From NCBI RefSeq assembly GCF_016714285.1, contig NZ_JADJNN010000003.1, positions 1-64,000 of the forward strand: 64,000 bases of DNA, in the 5' to 3' direction. This DNA comes from Nannocystis sp. (GTDB taxonomy: Bacteria > Myxococcota_A > Polyangia > Nannocystales > Nannocystaceae). Made by a program: the position numbers and the translations under genes. Positions 37,492 through 45,517 of this stretch are shown in pieces. Every line of letters starts with the position of its first letter. Within the stretch, counting starts at the first letter, position 1. Under the pieces are notes generated by a model. The model was given only the letters and a program-made list of their open reading frames with translations. It did no database searches and was not told the origin of the DNA.

Positions 37492-40400
37492 ATGCTCGCC
37501 TCGCTGATCGACCTCTCCATCCGCCTGCGTTACATGATGCTCGCGCTGCTCGGGGTGCTCCTCGCAGGCGGCGTGTTCGCGGCTCGCACGCTCCCCATCG
37601 ACGCCATCCCCGACATCTCGGGCATCCAGGTCTCGGTCCTCACCGACGCGCCCGGTCTGTCCGCCCTGGAGGTCGAACGCAACGTCACCTTCCCGATGGA
37701 GAACGCCCTCAACGGCGTGCCCGGGATGGTCGAGCTGCGCTCGGTGTCCCGCGCCGACATCTCCGCGATCACGATCGTCTTTCAGGACGGCACCGACCCG
37801 TGGTTCGCCCGCCAACTGGTCTTCGAGCGCATGCTGCAGGCCAAGGGGGACCTCCCGGCCAACATCCCGACGCCGCAGATCGCCCCGCTCACCACCGGCC
37901 TCGGCGAGATCTACCAGTTCGTCGTCCGCTCCCCGGTCCACTCGCGCAAGCAGCTGCGCACCATGCTCGACTGGGAGATCGTCCCGCGCCTGCGCGGCAT
38001 CCCCGGCGTCATCGAGGTCAACACCATGGGTGGCGACCTCAAGCAGTTTCAGGTGGTCGTCGAGCCCGCCAGGCTCGCCGCCTACAACCTCTCGATCCGC
38101 GAGCTCACCGACACCCTCCAGCGCTCCAGCAGCGTCGTCTCCGGCGGCTACCTCGACCGCGGCGCCGAGTCCTTCACCCTCCGCGCCGTCGGCACCTTCG
38201 CCGGCCTCGAAGACATCGGCAACGTCGTCGTCAAGACCTCCCCCGAGGGCCAGCCCGTCCTCGTCAAGCACGTCGCCACCGTCCGCGACGGCGCCGCCCT
38301 CCGCCACGGCGTCATCACCCACAACGGCGAGGACGAGGCCGTCACCGGCGTCATCATGATGCTGCTCGGCTCCAACAGCCGCGACGTCATCTACGCCGTC
38401 AAGGACCGCGTCGCCGAGATCCAGCAGAGCCTCCCCCCCGGCGTCCTCATCGAGACGATCTACGACCGCGCCGACTTCGTCGAGCGCACCCTCACCACCG
38501 TCATGACCAACCTGGTCGAGGGCGCCATCGTCGTCTTCATCGTCCTCGTGGTCTTCCTCGGCAGCATCCGCGGCGCCCTCGTCTGCGTCATCGGCATCCC
38601 CGCCTCGATGACCATCGCCCTGTTCGGCATGCACTGGGCCGGCGTCACCGGCGACCTCATGTCGCTCGGCGCCATCGACTTCGGCTTCCTCGTCGACGGC
38701 CCGATCGTCGTGCTCGAGGCCCTGCTCGCCAGCTACATCGGCAAGCAGCTCAGCCCCGACGAGCGCGTCGAGGCCTACATCAGCACGATCCAGCGCGTCA
38801 TCCGCCCGGTCGCCTTTGCGGTCGCCATCATCATGCTGGTCTACGTGCCCCTGCTCGGCCTCGAGGGCGTGGAGGGCCGCATGTTCCGGCCGATGGCCAC
38901 CACCATGGCCTTCGCCTTGCTCGGGGCGCTCGTCTACTCCCTGCTGTTCCTGCCGGCCCTGCTCGCCGTGTTCGTGCCGCCCATGAAGAAGGACGGCGCG
39001 CGCTGGCTGCAGCCGATCGGCCGCCTCTACGGGCGCATGGTCCCCGGCGCTGCGCCTGCGCTGGCCGCTGATCCTCGCCGCCGCCGCGGCCCTGGTCGTC
39101 TCGGGGTACGTGTTCAAGAACAAGGGCGCCAACTTCGTGCCCCGCATCGACGAGGGCGACGCCGTCGTCACGATCCGCCGCGCCCCCTCGATCAACCTCG
39201 AGGAGGCCAAGCGCCTCGACCTGCTGGTCCAGAAGACCCTGTTTCAGTTCCCCGAGGTCATCACCACCCTCGCCATGACCGGCCGCGCCGAGGTCGCCAT
39301 CGACCCGGTCGGCAAGGACACCAACGACACCTTCGTCCGCCTCAAGCCCAAGAAGGAGTGGACCACCGCGAAGGACCTCGACGGCCTCAGCGTCGCCTTC
39401 AAGGACGCGCTCGAGCGCGAGGTCCCCTCCACCTTCTTCTCGATCTCCCAGCCGATCGAGGACCGCACCAACGAGATGATCAGCGGCTCCCGCGCGGACG
39501 TGCAGATCATGATCACCGGCACCGACCTGCTCGAGCTCAAGCGCGTCAGCGAGGCCATCCGCGACGCCGTCAAGGGCATCGCGGGCACCGGCGACGTCCG
39601 CGTCGAGCGCGTCCTCGGCATGCCCGAGCTCACCGTCAAGCCCGACCGCGCCCGCCTCGCCCGCTACGGCGTGCACATGGAGGACGCCCTGCTCGCGATC
39701 GAGGCGGCCCGCGTCGGCATGCCGCTCGGCTGGGTCTACGAGGGCCAGAAGCGCTTCGAGACCCGCCTGCTCGTGCCCCCACGCGCGCCGGTCCCCGAGG
39801 CGCTCGGCGACCTCCTGGTCGAGACCGACGACGGCCACCGCGTCCCGCTCTCCGAGGTCGCGACCATCACCGAAGCCGAGGGCCCGGCCCAGATCCGCCG
39901 CGAGAACCGCGTCCGCATCGTCCGCGTCGAGGTCAACCTCCGCGGCCGCGACCTGCTCTCGTGGGTCACCGACGCCCAGATCGCCGTCGATGACAAGGTC
40001 GTCCTCCCGTCCGGCTACGAGATCCAGTGGAGCGGCCAGTTCGAGAACTTCGAGCGCGCCAGCAAGCGCCTCGCCGTGGTCGTGCCGATCGCCCTCGCCC
40101 TCATCTTCGGCATGCTGCTGTGGAACTTCGGCGACGTCCGCTACGCCATCTCCGTGTTCGCCGTGGTCCCCTTCGCCCTCACCGGCGGCATGGTCGGCCT
40201 CATCCTCCGCGACATGGAATTCAGCATCCCCGCCGCTGTCGGCTTCATCGCCCTCGCCGGCGTCGCCGTGCTCAACGGGGTCGTCCTCGCCACCGATGTC
40301 CGCCACGCCCTCCACGAGGGCGGCCACTTCGACAGCGCCCTTGTGAAGGGCTCCGTGCACACGATGCGAGCCGTGCTCACCACCGGCGCCGTCGCGGCCC

Positions 40401-40615
40401 TCGGCTTCCTGCCCATGGCCCTGGCCACCGGCGCCGGCTCCGAGGTCCAGCGTCCGCTCGCCACCACCGTCGTGTTCGGCATCGGCGCCTCGACTCTCAT
40501 GACCATGTTCCTGCTGCCAGCGATCCTGAAGATCACCCTGCGCCGCGAGCAGAAGGCCCAGCTCCACGCCCACCCGCACCACCACCCCGTGGTGGCCACC
40601 ACGGCGCGCGAGTAG
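37492..40615 (+). pseudogene. CusA/CzcA-type heavy-metal RND pump, split by a one-base frameshift
   Basis: The first frame runs from ATG 37492 and matches the pump from RTLPIDAIPDISGIQV through the TM4 aspartates (IDFGFLVDGPIVVLEAL) to RLYGRMV. Near 39041-39056 the match jumps to the next frame: LRLRWPLILAAAAALVVSGYVFKNKG and onward to the C-terminus at 40615. One surplus base, most simply one C of the CCCC at 39042-39045, explains it. Together the parts give about 1040 residues, the normal length. It may be a disrupted gene, a sequencing error or recoding. The end is His-rich (HAHPHHHP). The family expels Cu, Ag, Co, Zn or Cd; metal specificity is not readable. Confidence 0.88.
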
Positions 40616-40655
40616 TTCCTGAGAGGGGCCTCAAGGTGCCGGGGCCTGAAGCACC

Positions 40656-40672
40656 GGCCTGAAGCTCAGGCC
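40656..40672. terminator. Hairpin between convergent pump and desaturase genes
   Basis: GGCCTGA-AGC-TCAGGCC: a seven-pair stem with a three-base loop that overlaps the stop codon of the minus-strand desaturase and lies 41 bases after the pump stop. No clear T-run on either side. Confidence 0.5.
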
Positions 40673-41601
40673 TGCTCGGCCATCGGCACGATGACCGAGT
40701 CCGGCATCGCCTCGCCACGACGCGCAGCCGCGTCGCGGGCCCGCCCCTCCGCGAGGATCGCCGCCGGCACCGGACGCAGGTCCCAGATCAGACCGACAGC
40801 GCTGAGCGCCCGCAGCACGTAGTAGGTGATGTCGAGCTCCCACCAGTAAAAGCCCTGCCGCGTCGAGCCCATGTAGTGGTGATGGTTGTTGTGCCAGCCC
40901 TCACCGAAGGTGATAAGCGCGATCCACCAGCTGTTGCGCGAGGTGTCGCCGGTGTCAAAGCGCCGCTTGCCGGTCACGTGCGCCAGCGAGTTGACGAAGA
41001 AGGTGATGTGCCAGCACAGCACCGTGCTCAGGCAAAACCCGATGAACAGCCCCGACCACCCGAACAGCCACCACGTCGCCACGCCCAGCGACACCGGCGG
41101 GACCAGCCAGTGCTTGTTGAGCCACACCAGCTCCGGATACTTCGCCAGGTCCTTGATCTTGCTGTAGTCCGTGACCTCGGTCCCGCGGTCGACCAGCCAC
41201 AGCACGTGCGAGTACCAGAAGCCCTTCTGGATCGGTGAGTGCACGTCCCACGGCAGGTCCGAGAACTTGTGGTGCGTCCGGTGATGCGCCCCCCACCACA
41301 GCGCGCCCTTCTGCGAGCTCGTCTGCGCCAGGAAGGCCAGCACGAACTGGAACCACCGGCTGGTCTTGTAGGTGCGGTGTGAAAAGTAGCGGTGGTACAC
41401 GCCCGTCACCGCGAACATCCGCACCGCGTAGAGCACCGCACACACCGTCCAGTCGACCCAGCTCGCCCCCGTCCACAGCGCCCCGAACACCGCCAGGTGG
41501 ATAGCGATGAACGGCATGAAGGGTCCCCAGTCGTACCCCTGGCTCGGCGGCGGTAACGGCAGGTCGCGGTACTTCTCGGGGATCGGCATCGGCGACGACA
41601 T
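40666..41601 (-). CDS. Acyl-CoA / fatty acid delta-9-type desaturase
   Basis: Integral membrane di-iron protein of 311 residues. Histidine boxes HRYFSH (near 70), HRTHH (near 107) and HNNHHH (near 240) are those of stearoyl-CoA/delta-9 desaturases, as are GALWWGAHH and TFGEGWHNNHH. It introduces a double bond into membrane acyl chains. Located 92 bases downstream of a response-regulator gene on the same strand, so it could be a target or member of that two-component operon (inference). Confidence 0.93.
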   Translation of the reverse strand: MSSPMPIPEKYRDLPLPPPSQGYDWGPFMPFIAIHLAVFGALWTGASWVDWTVCAVLYAVRMFAVTGVYHRYFSHRTYKTSRWFQFVLAFLAQTSSQKGALWWGAHHRTHHKFSDLPWDVHSPIQKGFWYSHVLWLVDRGTEVTDYSKIKDLAKYPELVWLNKHWLVPPVSLGVATWWLFGWSGLFIGFCLSTVLCWHITFFVNSLAHVTGKRRFDTGDTSRNSWWIALITFGEGWHNNHHHYMGSTRQGFYWWELDITYYVLRALSAVGLIWDLRPVPAAILAEGRARDAAARRGEAMPDSVIVPMAEQA

Positions 41602-41693
41602 GGCCGACCCAATGTCGCAAAGGCCCTCGCGCCCCGCCCGTCATCGTTGTGTCATCACCCGCCCCGCGCAGCCCAATTCACGCGCCCGACGCA

Positions 41694-42470
41694 CTAATCT
41701 CCGGGCTCCGCCCCGTCCGCGACCAGACCCGCCACGCCCTCAGGCACGAACTTGTAGCCCGAACCTCGCACCGACACGAAGTGCGCAGGCATCGCAGGGT
41801 CGGGCTCAAAGTGCCTCCGCAGACGCATGATGAAGTTGTCGACCATCCGCGTGTTCGGATAATTCGCCAGCTTCCACACCCGCTCCTGCAGCTCCTGCCG
41901 GCTCAGCACGCGCCCGGGGTGGTCGGCGAAGTAGCGCAGCAGGTCGAACTCGAGGCGCGTGAGCTTGACCTCTTGCCCGTTCATGCGCGCCTCCTGCCGC
42001 TCGCAGTCGACGCTCGCCCCGCCGAAGCGGATCTCCGCCGCCAGTGCCCCGCGCGTCGGCGGCTTCTGGCGCTCCCAGCTGCGCCGCCGCAGCAACGAAC
42101 GCACCCGGGCCAGCAGCTCGGTCAGCTCGAAGGGCTTGACCAGGTAGTCATCGGCCCCGACCTCCAACCCCGTCACCCGGTCCTCCGTCGAGTCCAGCGC
42201 CGTCAACATCAGCACCGGCGTGAAGTTGCCGCCGTCTCGCAGCTTCTTGCACAGCTCGAAGCCCGTCGTGTCCGGCAACATCACGTCGAGGATGATCGCG
42301 TCGTAGCCGCCCGCCTGCAGCAGACACTCACCCGCACGACGAGCCGACGCCGCCATGTCGACCGCGTAGCCCTCCAACTCGAAGTTGAGCTTGAGCGCAG
42401 CCGCCAGGTGCTGCTCGTCCTCGACGACGAGCAGGCGCGGCGGGCGAGGCGGTGCGGGGAGCGCTGTCAC
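41694..42470 (-). CDS. OmpR-family response regulator
   Basis: Protein of 258 residues. Receiver domain 10-125 with acidic pair ED near 17, phospho-accepting Asp62 in IILDVMLPD, Thr90 and Lys112 in YLVKPF. The winged-helix output domain follows (LTRLEFDLLRYFADHPGRVLS, TRMVDNFIMRLRRHFEPDP, VRGSGYKFVPEG). Regulates transcription when phosphorylated by the histidine kinase encoded 49 bases upstream on the same strand. Confidence 0.95.
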   Translation of the reverse strand: MTALPAPPRPPRLLVVEDEQHLAAALKLNFELEGYAVDMAASARRAGECLLQAGGYDAIILDVMLPDTTGFELCKKLRDGGNFTPVLMLTALDSTEDRVTGLEVGADDYLVKPFELTELLARVRSLLRRRSWERQKPPTRGALAAEIRFGGASVDCERQEARMNGQEVKLTRLEFDLLRYFADHPGRVLSRQELQERVWKLANYPNTRMVDNFIMRLRRHFEPDPAMPAHFVSVRGSGYKFVPEGVAGLVADGAEPGD

Positions 42471-42519
42471 GACTCCCGCTGAACCTACTCAAATTCGCCG
42501 CCCACGCCTGCAAAATTCG

Positions 42520-43464
42520 TCACCCGCGCAGGCGTAGCGCTCGGGTCCGTGGTCGGCTCGGCAGCACCACCCGCATCGTCGTCCCCTGACCCGCGCCCGC
42601 GGACTCCGCGGTGACCCGGCCGCCCAGCGAGCGCACCAGCGTCGAGACCACGAAGAGCCCGAGCCCGGTGCCGCGACGCGAGCGCACGTCCTCGTTGGGC
42701 GCGCGATAGAAGCGGTCGAAGACCCGCCGCAGGTCGGCGCGCTCGATGCCGATCCCGCGGTCGCGGACCTCGATCACGACCTGTCCCTTGCGACCTGGCC
42801 GCGCGGACAGCTCGACGTCGACACCCTGCTGCGAGTACTTCACCGCGTTGTCGATCAGGTTCTCGAGCACCGCCGCCAGCGCGAGCTCGTCGGTGGTCAG
42901 CGTCAAGTCGGCCGGCACGTCGACGCGGACCACCTCCTCGGGCTGGTGCGCCCGGCGCGTGACGACCGCGACGCAGCGGCGGGCCAGCGTCGCCAACGCG
43001 ATCTCTTGCAGCGGCTGCGAGCTGCGCTCGGCCGGCAGCCGGGTCGCCGCCAGCACGCGGTCGATGAAGCCGGTCAGGCGCTCGACGTCGTCGAGCATCA
43101 TCTGGCGCAGCCGCGTGTGCTGCGGCGGTGGCAGGTCGGGCCGCGCCATCGTCTCCAGGCACAGCTTGAGCGCCGCCAGCGGGCTCTTGAGCTCGTGCGT
43201 GACCGAGTCGATGAAGCTGGTCTGCCGCCGCACCTCGCGGATCTCCCGCACGAGGAACACCGAGAACAGCACCAGCACCAGCATGATCACCACCAGCGAC
43301 ACGATGCCGATCACCAGCAGCCAGGTGTTCGCCACGATGTCGTCGGCCAACGGCTTGGTGCGCGCGATCAGCAGGGTCCAGCCGACCAGCAGCGCCACGC
43401 TCAGCGACACCGCCACCGACGACAGCACGATCGGCAGGGATATCGAACGCGTGATGCTCGGCAC
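42520..43464 (-). CDS. Membrane sensor histidine kinase
   Basis: Protein of 314 residues starting at GTG 43464, three bases after the upstream lipoprotein stop. Two transmembrane helices (about 9-33 and 47-72) enclose only about 14 outside residues, so it likely senses within or near the membrane. No HAMP domain is evident. Phospho-accepting His90 in SVTHELKSPLAAL; N-box LENLIDNAVKYS; G-boxes DRGIGI and RRGTGLGL. Cognate partner of the OmpR-type regulator downstream. The intramembrane design and the nearby desaturase suggest lipid-state sensing (inference). Confidence 0.93.
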   Translation of the reverse strand: MPSITRSISLPIVLSSVAVSLSVALLVGWTLLIARTKPLADDIVANTWLLVIGIVSLVVIMLVLVLFSVFLVREIREVRRQTSFIDSVTHELKSPLAALKLCLETMARPDLPPPQHTRLRQMMLDDVERLTGFIDRVLAATRLPAERSSQPLQEIALATLARRCVAVVTRRAHQPEEVVRVDVPADLTLTTDELALAAVLENLIDNAVKYSQQGVDVELSARPGRKGQVVIEVRDRGIGIERADLRRVFDRFYRAPNEDVRSRRGTGLGLFVVSTLVRSLGGRVTAESAGAGQGTTMRVVLPSRPRTRALRLRG

Positions 43465-43467
43465 CGC

Positions 43468-44355
43468 CTACCTCGCCGTCACTGGCAGGACGCCAGCCGC
43501 CGGCAGGACGCCAGCCGCCGGCAGGACGCCAGCCGCCGGCAGGACGCCAGCCGCCGGCAGGACGCCAGCCGCCGTGGCCTGACCCCGACCATCCTGCGCC
43601 GCCCCGGCCGGCAGCTCCACCTGCATCACCGCCGTCGTCCCCGGCGCGCAGAACTCGAGCAAGACCTCGTCCACGTCGAGCAGCGCCGCCGCATCCGCCG
43701 CTCCGCGCGTCCCGTCCGTCCGCACCAGCACCGGCCACGGCGCCGCATCCGGCCGATGCACCGGCGCGCTCCACAACACTCGCAACGCCTGCCCGCGGCC
43801 CTCACAGCCGGGACCGGGCGCCACCGGCTCGGCCAGCACCGCGAACACCGGCTGCGTGCGCGGCACGACGTCCGCCGCCAGCCCCTCGAGCACGCGCCCG
43901 TCGACGTCATGCAAGAGCCCGGTGATGGTCACGCTGATCGGGTCGGTGAGCGGCGCGATCGCCTTGCCACCGTCAGGCGGCGGCGGCGGCGTGTCAGCCA
44001 GCAGCAGCGTCACGCTCCGCTGCGCCCCCGGCTCCGCACCGATCAGCACCGCCACCGGCGCCACCCGCCGCCCGTCCGCCAGCGCCAGCACGAACTGCTG
44101 CGGCACCAGCGTCAGCGGGTCGACCGGCCGCGAGAACAGCAGATACACCGCCGCCCGCACCGGCAGCACCTGCTCGCGATCCGCCGGCCGCGGCGGCTGC
44201 ACCTGCGCCGCCAGCAACGCCGTCGGCGGCCCGACCGGAGCCGCCGACGGCGTTGCTGGCGGCTCGGCGTGACGTCGCCGCGGACCCGGCATCGCCGCGC
44301 CGAAGCAGGCCGTCACCAGCACGAGCAGCGGCGCGAGGCGGAGCGGGGAGGGCAC
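43468..44355 (-). CDS. Lipoprotein of unknown function with AAGVLP repeats
   Basis: Protein of 295 residues with lipobox VTAC. The central region (VYLLFSRPVDPLTLVPQQFV, ISVTITGLLHDVDGRVLEGL) reads like an Ig-like beta domain of the big type in which extreme values of calcium- or sugar-binding surface proteins are found, but no named family is certain. The C-terminus consists of five AAGVLP units encoded by an 18-base tandem repeat. Being three bases upstream of the histidine kinase start, it is probably co-expressed and might be an accessory sensor. Confidence 0.75.
   Translation of the reverse strand: MPSPLRLAPLLVLVTACFGAAMPGPRRRHAEPPATPSAAPVGPPTALLAAQVQPPRPADREQVLPVRAAVYLLFSRPVDPLTLVPQQFVLALADGRRVAPVAVLIGAEPGAQRSVTLLLADTPPPPPDGGKAIAPLTDPISVTITGLLHDVDGRVLEGLAADVVPRTQPVFAVLAEPVAPGPGCEGRGQALRVLWSAPVHRPDAAPWPVLVRTDGTRGAADAAALLDVDEVLLEFCAPGTTAVMQVELPAGAAQDGRGQATAAGVLPAAGVLPAAGVLPAAGVLPAAGVLPVTAR
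43484..43573. repeat. 18-base tandem repeat, five copies, in frame
   Basis: Unit GGCAGGACGCCAGCCGCC repeated five times without change; on the minus strand it encodes AAGVLP at the end of the lipoprotein. Confidence 0.95.
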
Positions 44356-44392
44356 GCCGCGAGCCTAACATCGGCTACCCTCCCGCGTCGCC

Positions 44393-44998
44393 ATGCTGCA
44401 CCTGGCCTCGATCACCGACCCGCGCTGGGGCGCCCAGGCCCGCGAGCACCTGGACGAGATCCTCCTCGACCACGCGCACTGCGAGAAGAAGGCCGCATCG
44501 ACCGCGATGTCCCTGATCTTCCGTTACCCCGAGCGCCCGGCGCTGGCCATCCCGCTGGCCCGCCTCGCCCGCGAGGAGCTCGCCCACTTCGAGGAGGTGA
44601 TCGAGGTCCTGCGCGCCCGCGGCGGCGAGTTTCGCCGCCTCACCCCGAGCCCCTACGCCGCCCGCCTCATGAGCGCCGTCCGCAAGCACGAGCCCGCCCG
44701 CCTGCAGGACACGCTGCTGTGCTGCGCCCTCATCGAGGCCCGCTCCTGCGAACGCATGCAGATCCTCGCCGACACCCTCGCCGAACCGGCGCTCGTCAAG
44801 CTCTACCGCGGCCTGCTCGCCTGCGAGGCCCGCCACTTCGGCAGCTACATCGACCTCGCCCGCGGCGAATTCCCGAACCTCGATCTCAACGCCCGCCTGG
44901 GCGAGCTCGCCGCCCACGAGGCCGCCGTCCTCCGCGAGCCCCCCGGCGAGCTCCGCCTCCACAGCGCCACCGGTCCGCTGTTACAGTCGCAACCATGA
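44393..44998 (+). CDS. miaE: tRNA-(ms2io6A)-hydroxylase
   Basis: Ferritin-like di-iron monooxygenase of 201 residues. Metal-binding helices show DHAHCEKKAAS, REELAHFEEV, IEARSCERM and CEARHFGSY, the E, ExxH, E, ExxH set of MiaE. It hydroxylates the isopentenyl side chain of 2-methylthio-N6-isopentenyladenosine at tRNA position 37, which needs MiaA and MiaB encoded elsewhere. The stop overlaps the start of the VOC gene (ATGA). Confidence 0.92.
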   Translation: MLHLASITDPRWGAQAREHLDEILLDHAHCEKKAASTAMSLIFRYPERPALAIPLARLAREELAHFEEVIEVLRARGGEFRRLTPSPYAARLMSAVRKHEPARLQDTLLCCALIEARSCERMQILADTLAEPALVKLYRGLLACEARHFGSYIDLARGEFPNLDLNARLGELAAHEAAVLREPPGELRLHSATGPLLQSQP

Positions 44999-45471
44999 GC
45001 GATGCCCGCCCCTTCCGCGTCCTCGGCCTCCAGCAGGTCGCGGTCGGCGGCCCCGACAAGGCCAGCCTCCGCCACCTCTGGTCCGACCTCCTCGGCCTCC
45101 CGATCTCCGGCAGCTTCCGCAGCGAGCGCGAGAACGTCGACGAGGACATCGCCGTCGCCGGCCGCGGCCCCTTCGCCGTCGAGGTCGACCTCATGCAGCC
45201 CGTCGACCCCGACAAGAAGCCCCGCGTGCACGACCCGGCCCTGAACCACCTCGGCCTGTGGGTCGACGACCTGCCCGCCGCGGTCGCCTGGCTCGCCGCG
45301 AAGGGCGTGCGCTTCACCCCCGGCGGCGTGCGTCGCGGCGCCGCCGGCCACGACGTCTGCTTCATCCACCCGAAGGGCGACGCCACCACCCCGCTCGGCG
45401 GTCAGGGCGTGCTCATCGAGCTCGTGCAGGCCCCACCAGCGGTGGTCGCCGCCTTCGACGCCCTCGCGTAG
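44995..45471 (+). CDS. VOC-superfamily (glyoxalase-like) protein
   Basis: Protein of 158 residues in the vicinal oxygen chelate fold: GLQQVAVGGPDKASLRHLWSDLLGL at the start, NHLGLWVDDLPAAVAWLAAKG in the second half, and VLIELVQAP at the end with a glutamate ligand. Resembles lactoylglutathione lyases and methylmalonyl-CoA epimerases; which reaction is not decidable. Translationally coupled to miaE by a four-base overlap. Confidence 0.85.
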   Translation: MSDARPFRVLGLQQVAVGGPDKASLRHLWSDLLGLPISGSFRSERENVDEDIAVAGRGPFAVEVDLMQPVDPDKKPRVHDPALNHLGLWVDDLPAAVAWLAAKGVRFTPGGVRRGAAGHDVCFIHPKGDATTPLGGQGVLIELVQAPPAVVAAFDALA

Positions 45472-45517
45472 CCGGCTCCGAGCAGCTCCCTCGCGTGGTC
45501 CGCATCGGCCTCGTCTT

